A DNA stretch of 64,000 nt from Catenisphaera adipataccumulans. Its GTDB lineage: Bacteria; Bacillota_I; Bacilli_A; Erysipelotrichales; Erysipelotrichaceae. Position numbers and translations under genes: made by a program. The DNA lies in NCBI RefSeq assembly GCF_014202755.1, contig NZ_JACHHK010000001.1, forward strand, positions 186,001-250,000. The letters run 5' to 3'. Shown in pieces: positions 36,458 through 44,754 of this stretch. Within the stretch, counting starts at the first letter, position 1. Each line of letters starts with the position of its first letter. Under the pieces are notes generated by a model. It ran no database searches. It saw nothing but the letters and a program-made list of their open reading frames with translations, and had not been told where the DNA came from.

Positions 36458-37765
36458 CTATTTGCCGTCGACCCTTGACATCAATACTACCGTCTCCACG
36501 TGCAGCGTCATCGGGAACATATCCACCGGCTGGATCACTTTGCATTCATAGCCTTCCTGCTCATAAAGCTTGATATCCCGAGCCAATGTCTGCGGATTGC
36601 AGGAAATATAGACGATCTGCTCCGGCTGTAAGGTCACGATATCCCGAATGCCCTGCGCGGTCATGCCCTTGCGCGGCGGATCAACAAAGACGGCATCGAC
36701 TCGTTTCTTCTTGGCGGCCATGCGCTTGGCAAATACCGATGCATCCTCGCAAACATAGGTACAATTCTCAATATGATTCAATGAACAGTTCTGCCGGGCA
36801 TTCTCCACTGCTTCCGGAACAATCTCCACACCGGTCACATGATGCACATGGCTGGAAACCGCCATACCGATGGTACCGGTGCCCGCATACAGTTCCGCCA
36901 CATCCATCGTTGGTTCCAGCTTCGCCATCCGGATCGCTGTCTGATACAAAACATCCATCTGTTCCGGATTGACTTGGTAGAACGATTTAAAATGCAGCTT
37001 CACCTGATTGCCGAGGCATTGATCTATTACGGAATCGGAGCCATACAAGACCTCATACTCACTGCCTAGGATCACATTATCCCTGCGTGTATTCCGATTG
37101 AAAACAATGCTTTGAATGGCAGGAAAACGCCGGATCAAAGTGCGGATCAGCGGTTTCCAATGATTCTTGTGTTCCCCGATGAATACGATCTGTGCCTGAT
37201 GGGTCCGCGTGGTCCGGATCAGAATATGACGCAGACCTTCTGCCATCTCCGGCGTCAGCCGTTCCTGCAGGACTTGAAAAATCGCATTGATTTCTTCGGA
37301 CTGGATCATACACTGATCACACGGGACAATATCGTTGGAATGCGAACGATAAAAACCCATGATGACCTGCCGGTTGCGGATCTGGACCGGGAACTGTGCC
37401 TTGTTCCGGTAATACGAAAAGGACGGTGCCGCCAGGATCGGCTGGACATTCTGCTCCGGAAACAGTGCTTCAATATGACGTTGTTTCCAAGCCAGCTGCG
37501 CCGGATAACGTAAGTGCTGCAGCTGACAGCCGCCGCATGTTTTCGCATAGGCACAAAGCGGCTCGATCCGATCCGGACTTGCCTGGATCAAATGTTCGAT
37601 ACGCCCGAAAGCGTATTTCTTCAGCACCTTGACAATGCGGATCTCGGCCTTCTCCCCCGGCAGCAGCTTCGGCACAAAAACCGCCCGGCCTTCGACCTTG
37701 ACCACACCGGCCGCCAAGTTGGTATCATCGATACATGTCACTTCATACAATTCGTTCTTCTTCAT
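36458..37765 (-). CDS. rlmD: 23S rRNA (uracil-C5)-methyltransferase RlmD/RlmCD (RumA)
   Basis: 435 residues: N-terminal TRAM domain; iron-sulfur cysteines 'CAYAKTCGGCQL' and 'CDQCM'; SAM motif 'VAELYAGTGTIGMAV'; 'DAVFVDPPRKG'; catalytic Cys in 'ISCNPQTLARD'. It methylates U1939 and/or U747 of 23S rRNA. The C-terminus 'HVETVVLMSRVDGK' ends at the edge of the mobile region; the 3' end of this gene is a known hotspot for ICEs and serine-recombinase elements, which fits the prophage genes to its left. Confidence 0.92.
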   Translation of the reverse strand: MKKNELYEVTCIDDTNLAAGVVKVEGRAVFVPKLLPGEKAEIRIVKVLKKYAFGRIEHLIQASPDRIEPLCAYAKTCGGCQLQHLRYPAQLAWKQRHIEALFPEQNVQPILAAPSFSYYRNKAQFPVQIRNRQVIMGFYRSHSNDIVPCDQCMIQSEEINAIFQVLQERLTPEMAEGLRHILIRTTRTHQAQIVFIGEHKNHWKPLIRTLIRRFPAIQSIVFNRNTRRDNVILGSEYEVLYGSDSVIDQCLGNQVKLHFKSFYQVNPEQMDVLYQTAIRMAKLEPTMDVAELYAGTGTIGMAVSSHVHHVTGVEIVPEAVENARQNCSLNHIENCTYVCEDASVFAKRMAAKKKRVDAVFVDPPRKGMTAQGIRDIVTLQPEQIVYISCNPQTLARDIKLYEQEGYECKVIQPVDMFPMTLHVETVVLMSRVDGK

Positions 37766-37787
37766 TCTGCAGACCTTCCTGTTTGAA

Positions 37788-37814
37788 AAAAGCCCGGCGC
37801 AGTGCAGGCGCCGG
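37788..37814 (-). terminator. Terminator after flavodoxin gene
   Basis: CCGGCGC (37794-37800) pairs with GCGCCGG (37808-37814); on the minus strand the stem is followed by a T-run. Confidence 0.8.
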
Positions 37815-37821
37815 ACTTGTC

Positions 37822-38271
37822 TTATAAAATATCTTCCGTGACCGGACCGGACAGACGTTTACCGCCGACAAAATGCAGTTCCGGATACGTTTTCTTCATA
37901 TGATCCAGTGCATAGCCGATCGGACTGCCGCCGGACGTTGCGAAGATCATGATGTCCTTTCCAGCTAAGTCATTCATTTCCATATACGTATTCACGACAC
38001 GCGGTGCTACGCCCCACCAAATGGGAAAACCAATATAAATCGTATCGTACGCCGACAGATCCCGCTTTTGATTCAAGATCTCCGGACGTGAAGACTCATT
38101 CGTCATTTCCAAAGAACTGCGGCTCTGTTTATTCCGCCAGTCCAAGTCTTCCGGTGTGTACGATACAGCCGGTTTGATTTCCTCCAGATCTGCATGCACA
38201 GCAGCCGCTAATTCCTCTGCCCGCTGACGGGTTATACCGCTCGCGGAAAAATACACAACCAATTTTTTCAT
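37822..38271 (-). CDS. Flavodoxin-like protein
   Basis: 149 residues. The FMN phosphate loop is 'YFSASGITRQRAEELA' and the later isoalloxazine loops are 'IGFPIWWGVAPRVVNTYM' and 'FATSGGSPIGYALDHM'. This is the flavodoxin_4 group common in Firmicutes, used as an electron carrier or small quinone/azo reductase. It is followed by a terminator and preceded closely by the small Cys-containing protein gene. Confidence 0.88.
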   Translation of the reverse strand: MKKLVVYFSASGITRQRAEELAAAVHADLEEIKPAVSYTPEDLDWRNKQSRSSLEMTNESSRPEILNQKRDLSAYDTIYIGFPIWWGVAPRVVNTYMEMNDLAGKDIMIFATSGGSPIGYALDHMKKTYPELHFVGGKRLSGPVTEDIL

Positions 38272-38290
38272 GATGCCTCTCCTTTATGTT

Positions 38291-38485
38291 TTATTTTGAC
38301 AAACGCGATTCATCAAATGTGCGATTGATCTCGCTCAGTTCTTTTTTGCCTTCAATGTACTCATCATACATCTTTATGATACCGCAGGCACAGCTGTCAC
38401 ACAATCCATCTATATTGCCCAGTGACCGTCGGACAATTTCTTCCCTTTCGGCTCGTGTGGTATCTTTGATCCGTACGCTTTTCAT
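38291..38485 (-). CDS. Small conserved protein with CxxC-like motif
   Basis: 64 residues: 'DTTRAEREEIVRRSLGNIDGLCDSCACGIIKMYDEYIEGKKELSEIN'. Clostridia have a similar small protein, sometimes mislabelled PurH; nothing here supports purine synthesis. The three cysteines suggest metal or redox binding. It lies between mntP and flavodoxin genes on the same strand. Confidence 0.65.
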   Translation of the reverse strand: MKSVRIKDTTRAEREEIVRRSLGNIDGLCDSCACGIIKMYDEYIEGKKELSEINRTFDESRLSK

Positions 38486-38500
38486 ACTTCCATTCTACAC

Positions 38501-39082
38501 CTAAAGCAGCCCGGTGATAAATATTTCCAAACCGATGCCGATCAGGATCAGACCGCCTACCAGATTGGCACGTCCCGCCAGCATCGTTCCAAACTTCCTG
38601 CCGATCCGGATCCCGATCAAAGAAATGATCCATGTCACGATGCCGATCAACAGAGAGGAAAGCAAAGCCGCCGGAAAGGAATACTCCGCCAGCGTAAAGC
38701 CTACAGATAACGCATCGATCGAAGTTGCGATGCCCTGCATGATCAGCTCCCGCACGCCCAGCTTTGATTGTTCTTCGGTTTCTTCCGTTTTTTTGAAACT
38801 TTCCACCAACATCGATCCCCCGATATAACACAACAAGATCAGTGCAATCCACGGGATCATCTGCCGGAACAGATCAAAATATTCAGCGATCGTCAGCACA
38901 CAGATCCAGCCGATCATCGGCATCAGAAACTGAAAGCCTGCATAGGTTCCGGCAATGGCCATCATGCGTCCTTTTGACATCTTGGGCTCATGCAGACCAT
39001 TGGTCATCGACACACAGAATGCATCCATTGCCAATCCGATGCCCAACATGATACTGTTAAAAATAAATAAAACCGGATTCAT
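38501..39082 (-). CDS. mntP: Manganese efflux pump MntP
   Basis: 193 residues with six membrane spans and the two acidic signatures of the family: 'GLAMDAFCVSMTNG' and 'ATSIDALSVGFTLA', whose Asp residues bind the metal. It exports Mn(II). The gene is preceded by a manganese-sensing yybP-ykoY riboswitch with its own terminator and promoter, which fits the function. Confidence 0.93.
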   Translation of the reverse strand: MNPVLFIFNSIMLGIGLAMDAFCVSMTNGLHEPKMSKGRMMAIAGTYAGFQFLMPMIGWICVLTIAEYFDLFRQMIPWIALILLCYIGGSMLVESFKKTEETEEQSKLGVRELIMQGIATSIDALSVGFTLAEYSFPAALLSSLLIGIVTWIISLIGIRIGRKFGTMLAGRANLVGGLILIGIGLEIFITGLL

Positions 39083-39103
39083 CGTGTTTCACCTCTCCGC
39101 ATA

Positions 39104-39130
39104 AAAAATACCTGCGGCAGATGCCGCAGG
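39104..39130 (-). terminator. Riboswitch expression-platform terminator
   Basis: CCTGCGGCA (39111-39119) pairs with TGCCGCAGG (39122-39130); on the minus strand it is followed by TATTTTTT. It sits between the riboswitch aptamer and mntP. Confidence 0.8.
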
Positions 39131-39187
39131 GCTGATGCATACATACAGGCTCCATGCAGGCAATGCGTCAAGACGCTATCTGCCGTA

Positions 39188-39276
39188 CATGAGTCTCGCA
39201 ATTTCAGAACAAGCCAGATCCCTCGATCAGTGTGTTGACTTGCCGCTCACTTGAGCCTGCTACTCCCTCATGAGAC
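39188..39276 (-). ncRNA. yybP-ykoY manganese riboswitch
   Basis: On the minus strand the aptamer opens with CTCATGAGGGAGTAGC and closes with CGAGACTCATG, forming P1. The conserved GGGAGTA and GTCAACACACTG segments of the yybP-ykoY motif are both present. Mn(II) binding favours antitermination of the downstream exporter gene mntP. Confidence 0.85.
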
Positions 39277-39282
39277 GAAAAC

Positions 39283-39311
39283 AGTATACCTTAAAAGACC
39301 ATTGCCGTCAA
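39283..39311 (-). promoter_or_regulatory. Promoter of the riboswitch-mntP transcript
   Basis: Minus strand -35 TTGACG (39306-39311), 17-base spacer, -10 TATACT (39283-39288), seven bases before the riboswitch P1. The -35 abuts the end of the SMR gene. Confidence 0.78.
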
Positions 39312-39626
39312 TCACGCGAACAATTTCAATCCAACGATCCCGGCCCCGATCATCACGATGCAGAAAATCTGCACCGGGCTCAAAGTTTCCTGAAACAGGA
39401 CCCATCCAAGAATGCTGGTGCCGATCATACCGAATCCGGTCCACATCGCATAGGTCGTATTCAACGGCAGTTTTTTCAGCGCCAGCGATAAAAATACTGC
39501 ACTGGCTATATAACCGACCGCTGTCAATATCGAGGGCAGCAACTTAGAAAACCCGCAGGACATTTTCATTGTCGTCGCCCATGTCACTTCCAGCACGCCT
39601 GCACAAATCAGATAAAACCATTCCAT
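39312..39626 (-). CDS. SMR-family exporter (SugE/Gdx or QacC type)
   Basis: 104 residues, four membrane spans, with the SMR signatures 'LICAGVLEVTWATTMKMS' (essential Glu in the first helix) and 'LPLNTTYAMWTGFGMIGT'. The 'AMWTG' motif fits the guanidinium exporter (Gdx/SugE) branch better than the promiscuous Qac branch; that is inference. It is preceded by a leader with a strong terminator-like hairpin just before AAGGAGG, so expression seems controlled by attenuation. Confidence 0.88.
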   Translation of the reverse strand: MEWFYLICAGVLEVTWATTMKMSCGFSKLLPSILTAVGYIASAVFLSLALKKLPLNTTYAMWTGFGMIGTSILGWVLFQETLSPVQIFCIVMIGAGIVGLKLFA

Positions 39627-39643
39627 CGTTCTGCCTCCTTAAC

Positions 39644-39706
39644 AAAAAAACGATATTCGTTTTCTGTATCTTCTAAGGCCTGACGACACAGAAACAAATA
39701 TCGTTC
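39644..39706 (-). promoter_or_regulatory. Attenuator-like hairpin in the SMR leader
   Basis: ACGATATTCGTTTTCTGT (39650-39667) pairs almost fully with ACAGAAACAAATATCGT (39688-39704), and on the minus strand the stem runs into seven T, four bases before the Shine-Dalgarno. A GC-rich hairpin GGCTGCC/GGCAGCC (39731-39748) lies upstream in the same leader. This looks like a ligand- or translation-controlled terminator; I could not match it to a known guanidine riboswitch class. Confidence 0.6.
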
Positions 39707-39763
39707 AATGAATTGCTTCATTTGACCGATGGCTGCCCGGCGGCAGCCGATTCGATTATCCAT

Positions 39764-39864
39764 ATTCTACCCAATATAAAAATATTTTTCAAGAACATGT
39801 ATTTTGGTTGACATTTGTGCGGTTCTGTCTTAATATATAGCAGGCTATATAGTTAGCTATGTAT
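39764..39864. promoter_or_regulatory. Divergent promoters of SMR and marR-ABC operons, with MarR operator
   Basis: Minus strand: -35 TTGAAA (39787-39792), 17-base spacer, -10 TAGAAT (39764-39769). Plus strand: -35 TTGACA (39808-39813), 17-base spacer, -10 TAATAT (39831-39836). Immediately downstream an AT-rich palindromic stretch ATAGC...GCTAT (39837-39860) is a probable MarR autoregulatory operator. Confidence 0.7.
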
Positions 39865-39882
39865 TTTGAACGGAGGGATTCC

Positions 39883-40323
39883 ATGGAACATGAATTTGGC
39901 TACGGCTACTATATCAAACGGATCCAGCTGGCTTTGCAGAAGAATGCCGACGATGCGCTGCGCAAATATGAACTGACACGCAGCCAAGTCGAGATCCTGC
40001 ACTTTCTCAAAACCAATCAAGATCGAAACATCTCGCAAAAAGATGTTCAGGATTTCCTGCACATCTCGAATCCAAGTGTGACTGGATTGGTCAATCGTCT
40101 GGAAGCGAAAGGATTCATTTATCGCAGCACCGACGAACGGGACCGGCGCGTGCGTTACCTACATCTGGATCAAAAAGCCAAACAAATGAACCGGGACTTG
40201 ATCCGAAGTTTTCATAACTATGAAGCCAAATTGGTAGAAAACATGACCGAAGAAGAGCAGGAAACGCTCTATCGGCTGTTAAAATTAATGCTTCATAATA
40301 TCGAAAAGGAGGAATCCGAATGA
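39883..40323 (+). CDS. MarR-family regulator of the ABC exporter
   Basis: 146 residues from the ATG at 39883, which follows GGAGGG. Winged helix: 'LTRSQVEILHFLKTNQDRNISQKDVQDFLHISNPSVTGLVNRLEAKGFIYRSTDERDRRVRYLHL'. It overlaps the ABC gene by four bases (ATGA), and its promoter carries a palindrome, so it most likely represses itself and the exporter until a drug binds. Confidence 0.9.
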   Translation: MEHEFGYGYYIKRIQLALQKNADDALRKYELTRSQVEILHFLKTNQDRNISQKDVQDFLHISNPSVTGLVNRLEAKGFIYRSTDERDRRVRYLHLDQKAKQMNRDLIRSFHNYEAKLVENMTEEEQETLYRLLKLMLHNIEKEESE

Positions 40324-42062
40324 TACGAACCATACTCAATCAGGTCAAAGAATATAAAAAAGCTTCCTGGCTGGCACCAGCCTGGGTCGCCCTGGAAGTC
40401 ATCTTGGAAGTATTTATTCCGTATATGCTTTCGATCATGATCGATCAAGGCATCAACCAAGGCAACGTCAACGTCGTGATCCGCTGTGCCGTGATCATGT
40501 TGATCGCATCGTTTATTTCCTTGTTTGCCGGCTTCCAAAGCGGTAAATACGCCGCCATCGCTTCCAGCGGTCTGGCGAAGAATCTGCGGAAAGCCGAATA
40601 CAAAAACATTCAGAACTTTTCCTTCAAGGAAATCGATTCCTATTCGAACAGTTCTCTGATCACCCGTATGACGACGGATATCACCAATGTCCAGAATGCC
40701 TACATGATGGTCATCCGTACTTGTGTCCGGGCGCCATTGATGTTGGTGGCATCGTTGTTCATGACCTTCCGCATCAGTCCGGCGATCGGCCGATGGTTCT
40801 TATGGGCCGTGATCTTTCTGGGCATCGTGCTGTTTTCGGTCACCATCATCGTTCATCCGATCTTCAATCGTTTATTCCGTGAATATGACCAGTTAAACAA
40901 AAGCATCCAGGAAAACGTCAACGGCATCCGGGTCGTGAAAGCTTATGTACGGGAACCGTATGAAAACGAACGCTTTGCCCGCGAAAGCTCGATCATTTTC
41001 AAGATCCAGCGCCGCGCCGAGCGCATCCTGACCATCAACTCCCCGGCCATGCAGCTGACGGCCTACTTCCTGATCATTGCGATCTCCTGGTTCGGTGCGC
41101 ATATGATCGTTTCGAACACGTTTACCACCGGCGGTCTGGTTACCTTATTTACCTATATCATGAACATCCTGATGTCCTTGATGATGCTTTCGATGGTCAT
41201 GGTCATGATCGTCATGTCGATTGCTTCCGGCGAGCGTATTGCGGAAATCATCAATCAGAAAAGCTCACTGGTTTCTCCGGAAAACGGTTTGACCGAAGTA
41301 GCGGACGGTTCGATCGACTTTCAGAATGTTTATTTCAATTACGGCAAGAACGACCAAGCCGATGAATATGTGCTGTCCAATATCAATCTGCACATTCCAT
41401 CGGGCAGCACCATCGGTATATTAGGCCCGACCGGCAGTTCCAAATCCAGCCTGGTCCAGTTGATCCCAAGACTGTACGATGTCACAGCCGGTGAAGTAAA
41501 AGTGGCCGGACGCAACGTCAAAGAATACGATCTGGATACTCTGCGCAACAACGTTGCGATGGTCCTGCAGAAAAACGTTCTGTTTTCCGGAACGATCAAA
41601 GAAAATATGCGCTGGGGCAACGCCCAGGCAACCGATGAGCAAATCGAAGCCGCCTGCAAGCTGGCCCAGGCCGATGAATTCATTCAGAAAATGCCGGATA
41701 AATACGACACCTATATTGAACGAGGCGGCGCCAACGTTTCCGGCGGACAGCGCCAGCGCCTCTGCATCGCACGCGCCCTGCTGAAAGAACCGAAGATCCT
41801 GATCCTCGATGATTCCACATCCGCGGTCGATACGAAGACCGATGCCCTGATCCGGCAGGCTTTCCGCGATCAGATCCCGAATACGACCAAGCTCATCATC
41901 GCGCAGCGGATCAGCTCCGTGCAGGATGCGGATCAAATCGTGATGCTGGATAACGGAAAGATCCAGGCTGTCGGTACACACGATGAATTGATGCAGACCA
42001 ACGCAACCTACCGTGAAATTTATGAAACTCAGCAGAAAGGCGGTGACTTTGATGAAAACTAA
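40320..42062 (+). CDS. Heterodimeric ABC multidrug exporter, subunit with degenerate site
   Basis: 580 residues: a six-span type IV exporter domain and one ATPase domain. Walker A 'GPTGSSKSS', Q-loop 'MVLQKNVLFSGTI', signature 'VSGGQRQRLCIARAL', Walker B 'ILILDDSTSAVDT'. The base after the Walker B Asp is Asp instead of the catalytic Glu, the hallmark of the degenerate half of heterodimeric exporters (as in TM287/288, LmrCD). It pairs with the next gene's product to export drugs or lipids. Confidence 0.92.
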   Translation: MIRTILNQVKEYKKASWLAPAWVALEVILEVFIPYMLSIMIDQGINQGNVNVVIRCAVIMLIASFISLFAGFQSGKYAAIASSGLAKNLRKAEYKNIQNFSFKEIDSYSNSSLITRMTTDITNVQNAYMMVIRTCVRAPLMLVASLFMTFRISPAIGRWFLWAVIFLGIVLFSVTIIVHPIFNRLFREYDQLNKSIQENVNGIRVVKAYVREPYENERFARESSIIFKIQRRAERILTINSPAMQLTAYFLIIAISWFGAHMIVSNTFTTGGLVTLFTYIMNILMSLMMLSMVMVMIVMSIASGERIAEIINQKSSLVSPENGLTEVADGSIDFQNVYFNYGKNDQADEYVLSNINLHIPSGSTIGILGPTGSSKSSLVQLIPRLYDVTAGEVKVAGRNVKEYDLDTLRNNVAMVLQKNVLFSGTIKENMRWGNAQATDEQIEAACKLAQADEFIQKMPDKYDTYIERGGANVSGGQRQRLCIARALLKEPKILILDDSTSAVDTKTDALIRQAFRDQIPNTTKLIIAQRISSVQDADQIVMLDNGKIQAVGTHDELMQTNATYREIYETQQKGGDFDEN

Positions 42063-43899
42063 CAGCTTGAAACGACTGCTGAAAGACACCTTCAGCAATA
42101 ACAAAGCCCGCTGTCTGGCCGTGCTGGCCTTGATCATCGTTTCTGCCTATGCCAATGTGCGCGGCAGCATGTTCATGCAGAACCTGGTCGACGACTACAT
42201 CACACCGATGCTGCAAAGCAATCATCCGGACTTTGGTCCTTTGACCGCAGCAATCCTGAAAATGGTAGCTATCTACGCCGTCGGCGTGCTGGCCACCTGG
42301 CTGTACAACTGGATCAGCGTATCCATTTCCATGCGTACCTTAAAGGGTGTGCGTGATGATTTGTTCCAGCACATGGAAGCCCTGCCGATTTCGTATTTCG
42401 ACACCCACGCGCACGGCGACATCATGTCTGTCTATACGAATGATACGGATACATTGCGGCAGATCCTTTCTCAAAGTATCCCAATGGCTGTCAACTCCCT
42501 GGTGACGATCATTTCCGTGACCATCACGATGTTGATCTTAAATGTGCCGATGGCCTGCTTTACGCTGGGCATGGGCGTGATCATGATCATCGCCTCCCGA
42601 AATGTCTCCAGAAAGTCCTCCCACTATTTCCGCGGTCAGCAGAAAAGCCTGGGCAAAGTGGATGGATTTATCGAAGAGATGATGGAAGGCAGCAAGGTCA
42701 TCAAAGTCTTTACGCATGAGCAGCAAAGCATCGAAGACTTCAATAAGATCAATGACCAGCTCTTTGAAGATGCATCCAATGCCAATAAATACGCCAACGT
42801 GTTGATGCCGATCTTAGGCAACCTGGGCTATATTTCCCTGGTCATCAACGCCTTAGGCGGTTCGCTGCTGGCCATCCATGGCATGGCCGGACTGACATTA
42901 GGAACGATCGCTGCCTTTGTACAGCTGAACCGTTCTTTCAACGGCCCGATCGGACAGATCTCTACACAGCTGAACGCGATTGTCATGGCCGGTGCCGGTG
43001 CAGAACGGATCTATGAGTTATTGGATGCGCCGGTGGAAGTCGATGAAGGCCGGGTCACATTGGTCAACGGCAAAAAGGTCAACGGCCAGTGGGTCGAATG
43101 CAACGAACATACGAATCATTGGTTCTGGCGGCATCCGCATGACAACGGCATTGAATATGTCGAACTGAAAGGTGATGTCCGTTTCCATGATGTCTACTTC
43201 AGCTACACGCCGGATAAAGAGATCCTCCACGATATCAATCTGTTTGCCAAACCAGGCCAGAAGATTGCCTTCGTCGGCGCGACCGGTGCCGGCAAGACGA
43301 CCATCACCAATTTGATCAACCGCTTCTATGACATCCAGAAAGGCTCGATCACCTACGACGGTATCGATGTCAAACTGATCAAAAAGGCTGATTTACGCCG
43401 CAGCTTAGGCATCGTCCTGCAGGATGTGAACCTGTTCAGCGGCACGATCATGGACAACATCCGCTACGGCAACCTGAATGCGACCGATGACGAATGCATC
43501 GCAGCGGCCAAACTGGCCAATGCCCATGATTTCATCAAGCATCTGGAACATGGCTATCAGACACAGATCGACGGCACGGGTGAAAATCTGTCGCAAGGAC
43601 AGCGGCAGCTGATTTCCATTGCCCGAGCGGCAGTAGCCGATCCGCCGGTCTTGATCCTCGATGAAGCGACCAGTTCCATCGATACTCATACGGAAAAAAT
43701 CGTACAGGACGGCATGGATAAACTGATGGCCGGACGGACCGTCTTTGTGATCGCGCATCGTCTGTCGACGATCCAGAACTCCAATGCGATCATGGTCCTG
43801 GACAACGGACGCATCATTGAACGCGGCGATCACGATGATCTGCTTCGTCAAAAAGGCGTCTACTACCAGCTGTATACCGGCAAGAAAGCCAACGCATAA
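42052..43899 (+). CDS. Heterodimeric ABC multidrug exporter, catalytic subunit
   Basis: 615 residues from the ATG at 42052, overlapping the first subunit by 11 bases. The ATPase has canonical Walker A 'GATGAGKTT', signature 'LSQGQRQLISIARA' and Walker B 'VLILDEATSSIDT' with catalytic Glu, complementing its partner. An extra linker between membrane and ATPase domains ('VNGKKVNGQWVECNEHTNHWFWRHP') is typical of the larger partner in this family. A bidirectional terminator follows. Confidence 0.92.
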   Translation: MKTNSLKRLLKDTFSNNKARCLAVLALIIVSAYANVRGSMFMQNLVDDYITPMLQSNHPDFGPLTAAILKMVAIYAVGVLATWLYNWISVSISMRTLKGVRDDLFQHMEALPISYFDTHAHGDIMSVYTNDTDTLRQILSQSIPMAVNSLVTIISVTITMLILNVPMACFTLGMGVIMIIASRNVSRKSSHYFRGQQKSLGKVDGFIEEMMEGSKVIKVFTHEQQSIEDFNKINDQLFEDASNANKYANVLMPILGNLGYISLVINALGGSLLAIHGMAGLTLGTIAAFVQLNRSFNGPIGQISTQLNAIVMAGAGAERIYELLDAPVEVDEGRVTLVNGKKVNGQWVECNEHTNHWFWRHPHDNGIEYVELKGDVRFHDVYFSYTPDKEILHDINLFAKPGQKIAFVGATGAGKTTITNLINRFYDIQKGSITYDGIDVKLIKKADLRRSLGIVLQDVNLFSGTIMDNIRYGNLNATDDECIAAAKLANAHDFIKHLEHGYQTQIDGTGENLSQGQRQLISIARAAVADPPVLILDEATSSIDTHTEKIVQDGMDKLMAGRTVFVIAHRLSTIQNSNAIMVLDNGRIIERGDHDDLLRQKGVYYQLYTGKKANA

Positions 43900-43903
43900 A
43901 AAA

Positions 43904-43933
43904 GATCCCTCCGATCAAAGGATCGGAGGGATC
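43904..43933. terminator. Bidirectional terminator between ABC exporter and DeoR gene
   Basis: GATCCCTCCGATC (43904-43916) and GATCGGAGGGATC (43921-43933) form a perfect 13-bp stem, with A-run before and TTGTTTT after. Confidence 0.92.
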
Positions 43934-43939
43934 ATTGTT

Positions 43940-44701
43940 TTATTCAGGATAGATCAGTTGTACATGTTCCGCTTCCAGGATATCGACCCATTCATCCGAC
44001 GGCCGGCAGTCGGTCACCAGATAATCGATCTGCGCAAAGCTGCTCAGCTTGATAAAAGCCGTCTGATCAAACTTTGTATGATCCGCCATCAGCATCACAC
44101 GGTCAGCGTGCTTCAGCATTTCTTTCTTGATTTCGGTTTCTCCCTCATACGAATCCAGAACTCCTTGGCTACGGATCAGGCCTTTGCATCCGATCACGGC
44201 CAATTTCGCATTGAAATTACGGATCGCATTCTTGGTTACTTCCCCTTGAAAGGACATCGAATTGTTATTGAAGATCCCGCCGGTCGAGATCACATGCATC
44301 TTGATATTCGCCGGATCAAGAAACAGCTCCGCTGAATTCGTCACCACGATCATATCCGGATCATCCTGTATCAGCCGCATCGCTTCCAGCACCGTACTGC
44401 TCGCATCCGCAAAGAGGATCGTATACGGCCGGATCACTTCCGCCGCAGATACTGCCAGCTTGCGCTTGGCTTCCAGATTCCGTTTCTGCCGATGATAAAA
44501 GTACACGCCTTCAAAACGGATGGACTCGTTCCAAATGGCTCCGCCATGGACCCGTGTGACCATACCGACAGCTTCCAGTTTATCCAGATCGCGGCGCACT
44601 GTTTCCTGCGTGATGTTCCACTTCTGACTCAATTCCGATACAGTAACTTTCCCTTGGTCATGAATGTATTGCTGCATTTCGTCAATTCGATGATTTGCCA
44701 T
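43940..44701 (-). CDS. DeoR-family regulator (YdjF-like)
   Basis: 253 residues: N-terminal HTH 'IHDQGKVTVSELSQKWNITQETVRRDLDKLEAVGMVTRVHGGAIW', the DeoR signature, then a sugar-phosphate isomerase-like sensor domain ('TILFADASSTVLEAMRLI', 'IGCKGLIRSQGVLDSYEGE'). It is the last gene of the sugar operon, in the place of E. coli ydjF. A phosphorylated sugar from the pathway is the likely inducer. Confidence 0.88.
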   Translation of the reverse strand: MANHRIDEMQQYIHDQGKVTVSELSQKWNITQETVRRDLDKLEAVGMVTRVHGGAIWNESIRFEGVYFYHRQKRNLEAKRKLAVSAAEVIRPYTILFADASSTVLEAMRLIQDDPDMIVVTNSAELFLDPANIKMHVISTGGIFNNNSMSFQGEVTKNAIRNFNAKLAVIGCKGLIRSQGVLDSYEGETEIKKEMLKHADRVMLMADHTKFDQTAFIKLSSFAQIDYLVTDCRPSDEWVDILEAEHVQLIYPE

Positions 44702-44754
44702 TTTCTAACCTCTTGGGATTATTGTACCGCTTTCCTGTATTTCCTGTCAAAAAC

